Of a stretch of 64,000 bases of DNA, positions 1 to 54,420 are shown in pieces. How positions within the stretch are numbered: the stretch's first letter is position 1; each line of letters opens with the position of its first letter. The position numbers and the translations under genes are program-made. Below the pieces are notes generated by a model. The model saw only the letters and a program-made list of their open reading frames with translations, had not been told where the DNA came from and did not search any database. Origin of the DNA: Tenrec ecaudatus (Eukaryota; Chordata; Mammalia; Afrosoricida; Tenrecidae); assembly GCF_050624435.1 (NCBI RefSeq), contig NC_134530.1:145678721-145742720 (forward strand). The letters are read 5' to 3'.

Positions 1-11
1 ATAGGTCAGTG

Positions 12-95
12 TAGATAGATGGCTGTGGTAGTTCTGTGGTAGAGTTCTCATTTTCAATGTGAAGCGCTGGGTTCAAGTCCCAGTTTCTCATGCGC
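12..95 (+). repeat. tRNA-derived SINE head (tRNA-Gly-like)
   Basis: An A-box-like stretch (TGTGGTAGAGTTCTCA) is followed by a B-box-like stretch (GGGTTCAAGTCCCAG) at tRNA spacing, resembling tRNA-Gly. The 3' acceptor-stem complement is not preserved, so this is a SINE or tRNA fossil and not a functional tRNA. The GC-rich sequence that follows, to about 300, may be the SINE body, but I do not recognise it. Confidence 0.5.
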
Positions 96-1189
96 AGCCT
101 TACGAGAGACCTGGATGTTACCGTAATGTTGGACCACTCTCGGTGTCTCTTCCACGAGAAGATGGACGCAGAAGGACGCTCTCTAGTGGTCTAATCCCAA
201 CATCAGCCAGCCGCCCACCCATCTGCAGTGGTCCTGGGATCGCACAGCATTGCGCAGGAGTCTGTGCTGATCATGGGGTCCTCGGGAGCTGGGGTTCGTT
301 TGATAGCAGTTAACAACGAATATCGTTTCAAAAGCACCTTTAATCGCCAGCTTTTTTTAAATAGTTGATTGTGTGGAGGCAGTTCTCTGAAACAGTAAGA
401 AATGAGTGTGATTTGCCTTCTTGGCATGAAAATTATTTTAATATCTTCTGTTTCAGAGCGCTTCAGGTTACTTAAACGATAGCACTGGTTTTGCGTTAGT
501 TTTTTGTTTCGGTTGTTGAGATTTTTAATTACTTATGTAAGTTTGGCTTGACTAGAATGACTGTTTTCTTGAGCCAGGTATTGAAATACCCAATCTGACA
601 AAGGATTTGGATGCCACTTTAAACTGTTAGTGATTTTGAAGTTTTGAAATTTCACATTGATGAAGATGAGGGCAGACGTCTTTTAAACCCTAGCACAGTG
701 GTACCGGGTCTTTTGCTGCAATGCCCTGGACCTGGGTCACATTCTGTAGTCTCATAGCGAGTGCATCCTTTCTGGACATTTTACATTACTTCGAGCATCG
801 CTTGTGATCAGCAGGTCTGTGTACACATCTCTTGATTCAACGCCCTTTTCATTCTACTAAAATTACTCTTTTTTAATCCTCTTACTGCTTCTCTCCTTCG
901 TCCTTTGACTAGCTGGATTTCCCACAAGGTTATTTATTCTTTTTCTTGTGTCTAATCTCTTCAAGAACTCGTGTACTTTCTAATCTTTACCGTCTAAATG
1001 GATGACGGGGAATTTTCATGTCTTATCCAGACTCCATTGAGAGGTAAGAAATGGTCTTGCAGAAAGCCTTCTGGGCCTTGCTTTATTCCCGCACTTCCAA
1101 CACTCGAGTCTAATGAGCGATGGCTGACCAGAGCGAGACAGGGTACCTGGGGGCCACTGCCGCCTAGGATTCACAAAGCATGATATAAT

Positions 1190-1500
1190 CCACTCTGGTG
1201 ACTGGTATGAGGCCAATAAAAGCCCAGAGGCTCTGATGGGCCTTTCTGGTGCACAGGAGAGGGGAATGCGTTCCCCTCTGGGAACATTGAAGTTGTACTC
1301 TGGTACCTCTCCCAGAGCTCACCTTATGTGCTGCTGCTTTTGCACCTTTTTGTTGTTACTGTATTAAAGCTATTGTCACCATTATAGTGTTTCCCATTGA
1401 GCTCTGTGAGTCATTTAAGCAAATTATTGGAACCCAAAGAGTAGAGAATGTGTGGACTCCCAAGACTGTTGCTGGTACCTGCTGACTTATCCCGAGGTGG
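1190..1500 (+). repeat. possible ancient LTR fragment (ERVL-like)
   Basis: The block contains an AATAAA-bearing segment near 1217, then a TATTAAAGC stretch near 1361, then a motif resembling 'gagctctgtgagtca' and 'aaattattggaaccca'. I associate these with U3/R ends of old mammalian ERVL-type LTRs. Termini and target duplication are not visible. No retroviral coding sequence is recognisable nearby. Class assignment is tentative. Confidence 0.3.
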
Positions 1501-1907
1501 CTGGGGATAAGCAAGAGACTGCTTACATTGCCAGTTGCGCTCTGAAGTGAGGGAAAGACAACTGAGGCTTGTTAGGGTGCAGCTGGCATGTGAAGTGGGG
1601 TTTGTTGCCCCCCACACAGTGTGGTTGCAGAGGTGGTGCTCTTCGTCTCCCCAGGCCGGTGTGTGCAGTCCATATAGCGAGCAGTGTTTGCTAGAGCAGC
1701 CCCTGGCTTGCACGCGGTCTTTGGCTTTTGTTTAAAACTCTGCTTAAAAGGCCATGCATGTCTTCCCTTCTTGCCCTCATCCCAGACACCTCTGACTTCA
1801 CTTCACAGCCAAAATAACAAACTGCTATTGCTCCAACTTTCTCTTTTGACAGTTAACCCCTCAATAGTTTCTACCTGTTGACTCAGTTTATTTTCTCCTT
1901 CACCCCT

Positions 1908-2034
1908 GTAGGGGAAAGATGAGTGTGTCTGCTCCCATAAAGACTTACAGTCTTAGAAACCCCACAGGGGGCACTTCTGCTCTGTCCGCCAGGGTCGCTG
2001 TGAGTCAGAATTGGCTTGATGGCAGTGAGTCTGT
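1908..2034 (+). repeat. AfroSINE, 3' half
   Basis: It matches the family's body from the 'aaagacttacagtcttagaaacccc' stretch to the diagnostic tail around GTGAGTCAGAATTGGCTTGA near 2000-2020, followed by 'ggcagtgagt'. The tRNA-like head is missing, so the copy is 5' truncated. Confidence 0.75.
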
Positions 2035-2613
2035 TTGTTTTCCACCCTTCATTAGATAACCGCTAAGCCTTTCTGGTAGTTCTTCCCTCTCTATACACAT
2101 TACAGATTGCACCCTCTTCCGTGTTTCCAGTTTTACTACCCTATTCTACGTTCTCCGCCACCATGTCAAACAATGTGACACCCATGTTTGCTTGTGAGTG
2201 CTCTCACTACTCTCTTTCTGAGTAACAGAGACAGATACCCTGTTAACCTGGAAAATATTCTCATTTTCATGTTGCTGCTTGATAGAGTAGTTTATGTGTT
2301 ATCATTTAATGTTTTCTAAAGTGAAAGTGCTATAGGGATTAATTTTTTTCCATACGATGTCCTCAGTTCATCATATGCATATGTTGTAGCATAGATATGC
2401 TAATATATTGTGTTATACATATATACTGCCCTCTTAAAGTTAACTTTTTTTGCCCTCGCCTGGAATACCACTTAAAACAGGTTGTATGACTCTGGGCTTG
2501 CACCAAAGTCCCTGATTTATTTATACCTACTTGACATTTATAAGTCTATTAGCTTGGTGTTCTTTTTTTTTTTTTTAACAGGTAAAGAACAGCCACAAGA
2601 AGGTATAAACTTA

Positions 2614-2619
2614 ATGTAA
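2614..2619 (+). promoter_or_regulatory. start-stop upstream ORF in CEPT1 leader
   Basis: An ATG is followed directly by TAA in the exon's 5' UTR, 40 nt before the main ATG. Its -3 base is T, a weak context, and the main start also has T at -3. Start-stop elements are known to hold ribosomes on some mRNAs. An effect here is inference. Confidence 0.4.
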
Positions 2620-2653
2620 ATTACTGTCTCCAGATAAAAGAAAATCAAGATCA

Positions 2654-44213
<41,560 letters not shown>

Positions 44214-44491
44214 TGATACAGAGGGGTTGTATAGGAAACTCGTGTTTTCTGAAGGAGCAAATCTCAACATATTGAGGAGAATGGGGCAAATAAGAACAAA
44301 TGTAATTTATAGTAATCAATGTTGTATAACTTTTATTCTTTGTTATTGGTAACACTCCTTAATGATCCTGAGTGAGAATGGGACGTTCCAGTCCCGTTCT
44401 GTAACTTGTTTATGTGGTCATACAGGGTGTGGCTCAAGAAAGCATGCAGGAAAAGGCCATGTGTTTGTGATCATCCTGGATTCTAAATAAA
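44214..44491 (+). other. CEPT1: CEPT1 3' UTR (proximal form)
   Basis: About 280 bp between the stop and the first AATAAA. A longer 3' UTR using a later signal cannot be excluded. Confidence 0.5.
44486..44491 (+). terminator. candidate CEPT1 polyadenylation signal
   Basis: AATAAA, the first canonical signal on the gene's strand after the stop. Another lies at about 46374. Confidence 0.5.
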
Positions 44492-45544
44492 ATTGTCATT
44501 GGGAGCAGATCCCCAATGATGGAGATTTCTAATGTAGAATATTTGCAGGCCAAAAGATGGTTACTTTATAATTTTAACAAATCATCATTTATTGACTTTC
44601 ATGTCTAATGTCTTCTCAGGCTTTCTTTTACTAGTGAACTCAGCTTGTGGCACAGATAAATCCCACTAGCTCCTGAAGTGGAACTGAGTGACAAGGCTGT
44701 TGAATTGGCCTTGAAAGGTTTCCTATGGTTGCATTGTTGAGGCAGTCACCTTTTAATTGCTCTAGAAGTAATCTCTCTCGTGGGCTGGGGAAATCCTGTC
44801 AGCATGCAGAATAATGTAACTTTGTCAATCCATTTTATTTTTTTAAATAAATATATGATCTGAAAGCCAGCTTTCCCCCCCCCCTCAGTTTTATTCAGTG
44901 GAAAGATAAACTTGTTTCAATGCCATTTTTTTAAAAGCATATTTTATTTCTGTTCTTTAATAAATAAGAAAATTCGATCAGCTGTATTAGCCTGTGGTCT
45001 ATTTTATATAATCTTTAAAGAACTATGTTGTTCCTCTCAATCCATTTCCCCCCCTTGCAGTTATCAGTCATTTAGGAATCTCCAGCCCTTCCCCAAATTA
45101 TAGCTACCTGGGCCTCCCCAAGGTCTCTTGGTACTCTCCTTTTCTGAGTTCTCAGTAGCTACGCTACAGTGTGAACGGAAAGTATGTGTCTCCCAGTAAC
45201 TGTGAATGAGATGTTTTCATTATATGTAAGTAGTTGAGTTGCTGGGTGGGATGAAGAAGGCTGCAGGAAATGTGTAAGCTGTAATGAAAACGAAGAATCT
45301 TCTGGTCTCCTAATTGTGGCGAAACAATAATTGAACTGCTTTGTCTAGCAGCCAGACTGAACTTGCTTGTCCTTTTGATGGCTCCAGTAAACCCATTCGT
45401 GTCAGAACTCCCAGTGACGGTGCAGTTTTGTTAGACTTTAACAGGAAGAGGGGCTCTCAGCACCTTGGCTCCTTAGCAGCTTCTAGCATCTAGGATAGAG
45501 AAGTGCATGCATAAATGCTAAAGCAGATAGTTTGTTAGCACATT

Positions 45545-46030
45545 TGCATCACTTGCTGTCTTAGGTTGGGATCTTTACGGAAAAACAAAACAAAGCAGCG
45601 AAGCTTATATCTCTGCATATACAGATAGGTTTATGTTGAGGAAATGGCTTACACAGTTATACAGAGATGGACATGTTCCAAATCCATGGGGCAGATGCCA
45701 AACTCGAGGCATCTCCTAACTCGCATAGCTTCAGTGACTGAAAGCAAGATCAGCAGGTAAGACGGCAGGCAGGCCAGGACCTCAAGTGTAAAGAACTGGA
45801 GGTTGGGTGATGAGCCAAGTGCAGGATCTGACCCAGCACAACCAAGCAAGCTTTTCCATGGTCCACATATGTTGGAAACAACACTTCTCCAAGGAAACAT
45901 TCTTTGAATCAGTTGCTGTGCATAGCAGGTCCCATCATGGGACATTACTGCATCTTAACTGCCAAACCACTGAGAATCCTGACCCAGCCAAGTTGAATAC
46001 AAAACCTTATTTATCACAGTGTCGTATTTC
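45545..46030 (-). repeat. unnamed interspersed family, copy 3 (longest)
   Basis: 'gaaatggcttacacagttat', 'caggtaagacggcaggcagg', 'agtgcaggatctgacccagc', 'ccaaaccactgagaatcctg' and 'acccagccaagttgaatac' match a repeat I recall from elephant genomic sequence. Its right part, reversed, corresponds to copies 1 and 2. Confidence 0.55.
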
Positions 46031-46954
46031 TTTATTAGTTGCTATTAACTTATCATAGAAATTGAGAGCAGAAGAAATTAAATAACAAATGAAGGTCACA
46101 GAATAGCATTTTTCAGAACAACCTCTGGAATCGAGGTGTTTTGAATCCCGATCCAAGAACCTTCCTGCACTGTGCTAGGTTTTGATGGGCTAACCTGTAT
46201 GTAAACTGAGATGTCAAATGCTAATGAAAACGTGTGTAATCTCCTAGACTCGCTTTCAGCTTAAAGTGGATTTAAAATGTACTCAGATAACTGGTGTGTG
46301 TTTTCTTCATACAGATCTAGAGTGCATTTGTGGTAAACTGCAGTGGGCCCAGCTGTTCTTAGGCATTCATACACAATAAATGAGGCAAAACCTGTATAAG
46401 GCAGAAACCTGTCAAAGAAGGAAGACTCCATATTTTTCACTCATAGACAACGATAGGAAAGTGATAAGGATGCACCCTGTCAAAATCAGGAAACTTGCAA
46501 GACCCAGGACAGCAGCACAGTCCTGCAGAGTTGGTGTTCTCACAAGTTCTGTATATCGACCTAATTTGTATTGGTTTTGGTTGCCCCGTAAAACCTATCA
46601 AATTTGCTGGAACTTTATCTTTTTTTAATATTTAATGTTTTAAATTACTACTTTTTAATACAGATATCCAGGTTCTATCCCTAGAGGTCCAGTAGGTTTA
46701 GGGTAGGCCTTCCAAAAATATTTTCGCAAGTTTCCAAGGATTTTAGGTAAATTCAGAAACCTTTCGCAATGCAGTAAGGTTTAGGAGCCACTGACTTACA
46801 ATGCCTTAAAAATGCAATGGTTGTAAGAATCTGTAAGAGTTACTGTACAGACTTAACCTCATTTGATTGTGTTTTGTTTTATGTGCTTCACAGATAACTG
46901 CATTTTTTATAAAGTGAAAGTTTGTGGCAATCTTTTACCAGAAAAGCCTGTTAA

Positions 46955-47700
46955 AAAAATCATTTTATTGGGGGCTTGTACAACTCTTATCACAAGCCAT
47001 CCATCCATCCATTGTGTCAAGCACATTTGTACATTTGTTGCCATCATCATTCTCAAAACATTTGCTTTCTACTTGAGCCCTTGGTATCAGCTCTTCATTT
47101 TCCCCTTCCTCCCTGCTCCCCCTCCCTCACGAACCCTTGATAATTTATAGATTATTATCATTTTGTCATATCTTACACTGTCCGACATCTCCCTTCACCC
47201 ACTTTTCTGTTGTCAAATCCTCAGAGAGGAGGTTATTTATAGATCCTCGTAATCAGTTCCTTTCCACCCCACCTTCGCTCCACCCTCCTGGTATTGCCAC
47301 TCTCACCCCTGGTCCTGAAGGGTTCATCCATCCTAGATTCCCTGTGTTTCCAGTTCCTATCTGTACCAGTGTACATGCTCTGCTCTAGCTGGATTTGTAA
47401 GGTAGAATTGGGATCAAGATGGGGGTGGGGCGGGAGGAAGCATTAAAGAAGTAGAGGAAAGTTGTATGTTTCATCGGTGCTGTACTGCATCCTGACTGGC
47501 TCGTCTCCTCCCCAGGATCCTTCTGCAAAGGGATGTCCAGTTGCCTACAGATGGGCTTTGGGTCTCCAATCTGCACTCCCCCGCATTCACAATGATATGA
47601 TTTTTATTCCTTGATGCCAGATGCCTGATCCCTTTGATTCCTCGTGATCACACAGGCTGGTGTGCTTCTTCCATGTGGGCTTGGTTGTCAGTGCCCTCTT
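46955..47700 (-). mobile_element. L1 3' UTR copy, antisense (truncated at about 745 bp)
   Basis: It starts 'atcattttattgggggcttg', includes 'tgttgccatcatcattctca', and stops in 'ttcttccatgtgggcttgg', within the unit that is duplicated in the 3912 copy. Confidence 0.85.
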
Positions 47701-47714
47701 TTTAATGGCATGTG

Positions 47715-49570
47715 CTAAAAAATTTTATTTTATTGGGGGCTCTTATAGCTCTTATCACAATCCATACGTATATCCATTTTGTCAAACACCTCCATACATA
47801 TGTTGTCCTCTTTCAAAACATTTTCCTTCTATTTGATCCCCTGGCATCAGCTCCTCATTTTTCTCCCTCTCCCATGCCCCCTTGATAATTTTTTTTTCAT
47901 GTCTTACACATTTTTCATGTCTAGCTGCGGTCTTACTTTACCCACTTTTCTGCTATCTGTCCCTGTGGGATGAGGGCCATATGTTGATCTTTATGGTCGG
48001 TTCCCTCTTACTCCCCCCCACTCCTTTCCCTCCTAGTATCCCTGCTACCCTTATTGATCTTGAGAGGTTTATCTGTTCTGTATTCCTTGTGGTGGGAGCT
48101 TTTATCTGTACCAGTGTACATGTTCTGGTCTAGTCAGATTTGTAAGATAGGGTCATGGTAGTGGGGGTTGAGGGGGGAGCATTAAAGAACTAGAGGAAGG
48201 TGGTTGTCTGTTTCATCAATGCTATACTGCACCCTGCCTGGCTCTTCTCTTCCTTGTGACCGTTCTGAAAGGACATCTCCAATTGACTACTGATGGGCTT
48301 TGGGTCTCCACTCTGCCCTCCCACTCATTCCCATTGATATGTTTTTTGTTTGTTTTGTTTTGGGTCTTTGATGCCTATACCTGATCCCATTGACACCTCA
48401 TGATCACACAGGCTGATATCCTTCTATGTGAGTTTTGTTGCTTCTCAGCTAGATGCCCACCTATTTATATTCAAGCCTTTAAGACTCTAGATGCTATGTC
48501 TTTTAATAGCCAAGCACCATCAGCCTTCTTCACCACAGTTGCTTATGTACCCATTTGGTCTTCAGTGATCGTGTCAGGGAAGGTGAACATCACAGAGTGC
48601 CGTGTTAGTAGAACAGATTGTTCTTGCGTTGAAGGAGTACTTGAGTGGAGGCCCAGTGTCCGTCTGTTGCCGTAATACTTTATAAATAAATATATGTGCA
48701 TAGATCTATTTCCCTATCGTTATATATCAATGTGTTTGCACATATACATGTCTGTATTTAGACCTCTATAAATGTCCTTTGCCTCCCAGTTAGTTCTGTT
48801 TATTTACCTCCCGCCCCACCATCATGTTAGGCCTTTATTCGGGTTTTGGTAATTCCTCTCAGCTACATTGCCCGTGATCGAGCCCCCCCAATGACCACCA
48901 CCACCACCATCCTGTGCCCTTCTCACCATTAATTTTAGATCACGTATACTTCCCTTATCCCTGTGTTTGTTGGAACCACCCCCCTCCTTTCCCCCATCTC
49001 TCCCTCTCTCGTGTTCCCGCCAGAACCGTAGGTCCCATTGTTCTCTCTGGATTGTTCAACCCACCTATCTTGTCCAAATAGACATGCATAGACAATAATA
49101 CGCACAAAAACAAAGCAGAGCGAAACAAAAAAAGAAGACCACAAATCAACAGCTAATACAACAAAACAAAATAAGAAAAACCAACAGTAAAAGCTGAAAA
49201 GCCCTCAAACAGTTCCAGGTCTGTCCGTTGACCTTTATGAGTGTTTTCCAGTCGAGGCCGCTGGGGTGTCACGCCCTGGCTCCACAGTCCACCTTTGGAA
49301 TTCCTCGGGGACTTCCTTGCTTTGCTCCCCTTGCTGCTCTGCTGCACACCCTGAATGTTCACCCCGGTGCTGTGGGGTCGGATCGGGCACATCTCCCATC
49401 CCATGTGTCCCCAGTGCTGTCCCCCTTAGCGCTGTCAGCCAGCAAGGGACACGTCGTCGTGTCTCATGATGGGGCCGGCCCTGTGATCCTCTGTGCATTG
49501 GCTGCTCTGAGCCAGAATATTGTCCTCAGGGCTTGGTGGGCCGGGTGTGGCACATGTTATTTTTGTGTGT
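47715..49570 (-). mobile_element. L1 3' UTR copy, antisense (about 1.85 kb)
   Basis: It begins 'ttattttattgggggctctt' right after the previous copy. It runs through the single 'agactctagatgctatgtct' unit, an A-rich patch (49100-49200) and the GC-rich segment (49250-49510) that aligns with 5711-5990 of the long copy. It lacks ORF2. Confidence 0.85.
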
Positions 49571-49687
49571 CTCATGTTTTGGTAATTCTCACAAAGTGTC
49601 AAGTTTTTTCATAGTGCTAGTTTGCATACTTTATGTAGTCTATTGACTACAGTATATAGATAGTGTAAACAAACACATTGTTGGTAG

Positions 49688-51125
49688 GTGCTCCTAAGTC
49701 AGTTGAAAGTCAAAATGATCCTGTCTAAAGAGTGAAACACTGCCCGCACCAGCACCATGCTCACAACTCTTGTCTTGTTTCAGCCCATTATTGTAGCCGC
49801 TGTGTCATTTCATCTCCTTGAGGGTCTCCCTCTTTTTTGGTACCTTGCACTTGACCGAGCATGATGTCCTTTTCCAGGGACTGCCTCTCCTGATTACATA
49901 CCCCAAGGTTATCAGGTGAAGTCTTGCCATTCTTGCTTCTAAAATGTATTTGGCTGTACTTCTTCCAAGACAGATTTTGTTTGGTCTTCTGGTAATCCAT
50001 GGTTCTTTCCGTATTCTTCCCCAGTTTTTATTCATTGTCCAGCTTTCACATGCATTTGGAATAATTACATTTACCATGGCTTGGGCCATTCACACCTTAG
50101 TCCTCAAAGTAACATCTGCTGTGTAACATTTTAAAGGGATCGTGTGCAGCAGATTTGCCTGATGAAATATGTCACTGATTTCCTGACCGATGCTTCCATG
50201 AGCATCGATTATGGATCTAAGTAAAAGGAGATTCTTGACAACAGCAATCCTTTCTTCATTGATCGTGATATTATCTGTTGGTCCAGTCTGGAGGATTGGG
50301 GCCTGCTTTACACTGAGTCGCGATCCATACTGAAGGCTGCGGTCATCTGATCTTCGTCACTGGCTGCTTCAAGTCCCCTTGAGCAAGCAGGATTGGGTCC
50401 CTGCATGTTCCAGATGATTGACGAGCCTGCCTCTAATTCTGACGGTGTGTTTTGCTTCAGATCGTCCAACTGCTTGGATTATTTGCGCAGTTTATAAATT
50501 GACTAATGTGGTGGGAGGACACAACCCTGATGGACATCTTTCCTGATTTTAAACCATGCAGTGTTCCCTTGTTCTGTTCAAACAACTGCCTCTTGGTATA
50601 AGAAATGTTCTGGAATTCCTGTTCTTCTCAATGTTACCTATAGTTTCTTATGATTCACATAGTGGAATACTTTGCACAGTCAATAAAAACATGAGTAAAC
50701 ATCGTTGCGGTAATCTCATCTGACACCAGCAATGGGATCACTTGTTCTTTTGAATCCAACTTGAATTTCTGCAGCTCCCTGTCAGTGTGCTGTTGCAATC
50801 ATTTCTGAATTACTAGCAAAATGTGATTTGCATGTGATATTAATGATGTTCAGTAACCTTCAAATGTTATTGGATCACCTTTCTTTGGAAAGGGCAGAAA
50901 TATGGATCTCTCAGTCAGTTGGCCTTGTAGTGTCTTCCAATTTCCTGGCCTGGACAAGTGAGTGCTTCCAGTACTTCATCCGTTTTTGAAACATCACATC
51001 AACTGGTGTTCGTCAATTCCTGTAGCTTTGTGTTCCGTAATGCCTTTCGTATGGCTCGGACTTTCCCCCTCAGTTCCATGATATCTATTTTGTTAGTCTT
51101 TTTTTTCCTGGCACCATAAGTGTTT
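49688..51125 (-). mobile_element. RTE LINE, antisense, 3' part
   Basis: On the - strand it includes a CESWTMNKNWGRIRKEPWIT-like block at 49980-50060 and a RGSPWKRTSCSVKC-like block near 49860. + strand phrases such as 'ttccagggactgcctctcc' and 'catccatactgaaggctgcg' follow the reversed RTE order up to the mid reverse transcriptase. It continues at 52491 after an L1 insertion. Confidence 0.85.
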
Positions 51126-51171
51126 TGTTTTGGGTTTGTTTGTGTGTTTATTTAAATGTCTACCTGGTTGT

Positions 51172-52490
51172 TGTTTTTTTAAGATCATTTTATTGGGGAC
51201 TCTTACAGCTCTTATAACAATCTCTATACCAATTGTATCAAGCATATCTCTACATATGTTGCCATCATTATTTTTTAAACATTTACTTTCTATTTGTGCC
51301 TTTGCTATAAGCTCTTCTTTTTTCCCTCACTTCCACCTCATAACCCCTTGATAAATTATAAATTATTATTTTCATATCTTACACCAACCACTATCTCCCT
51401 TCCCTTGCGGTTTCTGTTGTTCCTCCCACAGGTGGGGGGAGGGGTTATGTGTCAATCATGATCCGTTCCCCCTTCCTCCCTCTTCCCTACTGTCCTGGTG
51501 TAGCTACTTCCATTCCTGTTCCTGGATTATTCTGTGTGTCATGAGCTTTTTATCTGTACCGGTGTACATGCTCCGGTCTAGCCTACGGTGAAAGGCAGGA
51601 CTGGAGTGGGGGGTGAGGAAGCCTCAAGGAACCAGAGGAATATTGTGTGTTTCAGCCGTGCTTTACTGCACCCCGGTTGACTCAGGCCTTCCTTGTGACA
51701 CTTCTGTGAGGGGATGTCCCTTTGTATTCAGATGGGTTTGGGGTCTCTGCTCTGTAGCCCCTTGTTCTCAACAATTTGTTTGTTTGGAGTCTTCTGATGC
51801 CTGTTACATGATCCTGTTGACACCTCATGATCACACAAGCTGGTGTGCTCCTTCCATGTGGGTTTGTTGTTTCTCAACTAGATGGCCGCTTGTTTGGCGT
51901 CAAGCCTTTAAGACCCCAGACGCTTTATTTCTTGAAAGCCAGCATCATCAGCTTTCTTCACATTTGTTTCTGTACCCATTTTGTCTTCAGCAATAATGCT
52001 GGGAAGGTGAGCATCACAGAATGCCAGGTTATTAGAACAAAGTGTTCTTGCATTGAGGCAGGGCTTAAGCAGGGGCCCAAAATCTGTCCACTACCTCAAT
52101 GTATTGCCAAATATATGTACATATGCCAATACCTCTGTTTTTATTATTTATATATATACACACACCTTTTTATACATCTATCCATAGCTTTGATTCCTAG
52201 ATGTTTCTTTTTACCTTCCTCCTGCCCCACCATCATGCTTGCCTTTCTTCTGCCTTTTAGTAATTCCTCTCAGTTAGATTGCTGTGCTCCAACACCCCCA
52301 GGATCTTGTTGACTAAGTTCCTAGTTGTTCCCCTGTCTCTGCTGTTGTTTGCTCACCACTCCCTTCCCCCACCTCCTCCACTCCCCAAGTCCCTCCGGGA
52401 CTCTGGGTTCCGTTGCTTTCTCCTTGAGCTTGCTTCCCAGGTCTATCTCTTAATTTTCTGGTCTGACAGCCGGAGTGCTGGTGGGTGAGT
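51172..52490 (-). mobile_element. L1 3' UTR copy, antisense, inserted into the RTE
   Basis: 'atcattttattggggactct', then 'gttgccatcattattttttaa', then 'tccttccatgtgggtttgt' and 'aagaccccagacgctttatt' follow the L1 3' UTR order, with one copy of the internal unit. RTE sequence flanks it on both sides in collinear order, so this L1 is younger than the RTE. Confidence 0.8.
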
Positions 52491-53960
52491 CCTCCTCCTT
52501 TTCAATACCCTGGTTTCTTGACCAGTCATGAAGTGGCTGTCAGCCACTTCTTTTGGCGCAGTAACTGATTGCTCCATCTTCTTTTGCTGCGGTGTGCATT
52601 ATCCAAACTGTGCCCTTAGGGTCCTTCAGTAGCTCACCTCAAGGCAGAGGGTCTTCCTGCAGTTCTTTCTGGCTGAGATAGTGTTGACCATGCTCGTTGC
52701 TTGGGGCTTTCTAACCCCAGGTCTTTGCAAATTTCTTTCTAGTGTCTTCCTTTTGCAATTTTCTGTTCAGCTCTTTCACTTCATCATTTTCTCCCGTGGT
52801 TTAGCTACTCCACAATCGAGCAATTTTCAGTCTCTTCTCACACCCACTTTGGACTTTTCTTTACTTCCTGATTTTTAATGACCTTTTTTTGCTTTCTGTA
52901 CATACGATGTTCATCGCATAACTCATCTGGTCTTCAGTTATTAATTTTCGACACATCAAATCTCTTCTTAAGATGCTCTCTAAATTCAGGTGAGATATAC
53001 TTATGGTCTCTTCTGCACTTTTCTTAAATTTCTTTAGCTTCAGCCTGAACTTGCATATGAGCCATTGAAACTCTCTTCCACAGTTGGCTGCTAGCCTTGT
53101 TCTGGCTGATAAGATTGAGTTTCTCCATCATCTCTTTCCACAGTAGTAGTCAATATGACTTCTGAGTTTATCAGTTAGTAAAGTCTACATCTATAGGTAC
53201 CCTTCCCCATACTGAACAAGTATTTGCAACGAAGAAGTTAGCACTGCACAATTCTAACATGCAGTCTCTAGCTTCATTTCTGTCACCAGTCTTATTTTCC
53301 AACTACTGATTCTTCTTTGTTTTCAGTCATCAGTAATTATGAATGCATCTAGATGGCATACTTGATCAATGATAGGTTGAAATAGTTGATAGAATTCTTT
53401 ATTTTATCACTGTCTGTAATTGTTGGTGCATCACTTTGAATTGTTGTATTAACTGTTACTTTTGCAGGTATAGGTATTGTCAGAGAGCATTTTACTTCAA
53501 GGTAGACCGTGAATTGTTCTTTTTACAAGTATGAATTTATCATTCCCAGAATAAAAAATCATAAAGTTGTGTGATTCAAGATGGCCAATACTGGTCCATC
53601 TCAGCTCACTAATACCTAGGATACCAAGCTTTATATGTTTGTTCCATTTCCTTTCTGATGATATTCCATTTTCTTTCATACTTCATACATCCAGCATTCT
53701 GATTATTAATGGATATTTGTGGCTGTTTTTTCTCATTTTGAGTCCTCCCCTATATTAGGGAAGGACGGTCACCAAAGCCTCACTCCATCCACATCATTTA
53801 GGTTGGCATTACTTTGACAAGACAGCTCCTCCCGTGGTAATTGTGAGTGCCTTCCAGTCTGAGGGGCTCACGCTCCAGCACTTGATCCAGCAGTGTGTCA
53901 CGGCTGTGTCTAAGATTTCAGTGTGCCGCTCAAACCTGCCCACCACAGGAGACTCTGCTG
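52491..53960 (-). mobile_element. RTE LINE, antisense, 5' part
   Basis: It continues the RTE broken at 51125. The - strand segment at 53497-53679 contains KLGILGISELRWTSIGHLES, the endonuclease region (ILGISELKWTGMG in relatives). The 5' leader extends to about 53960 ('ctctgctggtatttgaaatg'). Not intact. Confidence 0.85.
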
Positions 53961-54169
53961 GTATTTGAAATGTTGGTCATCACAGCCGTGTGCAAGCCAC
54001 CAGAAAGTGAAACTGGGAGACGAGCCAGGGAATTTGTGCCTGCTTTGGGAAATAACCCAATTGAGGAACTTTGTTGCCGTGTTTACTTTAATCCTGTGGT
54101 CTGGAACGAAATGCCTCCTTTGCATCTTTTGTATAAAGTTCAAGAACCTCTTAGGGGTGCAGTTAGCAC

Positions 54170-54345
54170 AGGCCCATCATGTTGATTCTGAGTATAAGAC
54201 GGCATAGGACTGCTTGCGTTTCTGAGACACAATCTGTGTGGGAACTAACACCTTCCACTTTCTCCCATTGAGCAGGTGCCCTCCAGCCACTGGCCTCGCT
54301 GTTGGCTGCCAGATGCTTAACCCAGGCCACCACCAGGGCACATAC
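54170..54345 (-). repeat. AfroSINE, diverged
   Basis: It ends in 'gccagatgcttaacccaggc' followed by 'caccaccagggca', the reversed tRNA-like head of the family. Confidence 0.65.
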
Positions 54346-54420
54346 CGGATAAAGCAGGCAGAATTTTTGAAAAAATTCTTCCCAGTGAAGCTCTCATTCT
54401 TCTGTGGTGTTTAAACAGAA

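Larger units (their letters stand above)
1..2581 (+). other. CEPT1: CEPT1 5' intron (partial), no exon recognised
   Basis: This stretch precedes the first coding exon and should be intron, with the non-coding first exon(s) and the promoter outside the window. I saw no CpG island. It holds a tRNA-like SINE head at the very start, a possible LTR-like block around 1190-1500, and an AfroSINE 3' half at 1908-2034. The rest is AT-rich and not recognised. A pyrimidine tract and AG end it immediately before 2582. Confidence 0.7.

Noticed and set aside
12-95. A functional tRNA gene at the window start
   Set aside because: A and B boxes are present, but the acceptor stem does not pair and SINE-like sequence follows.
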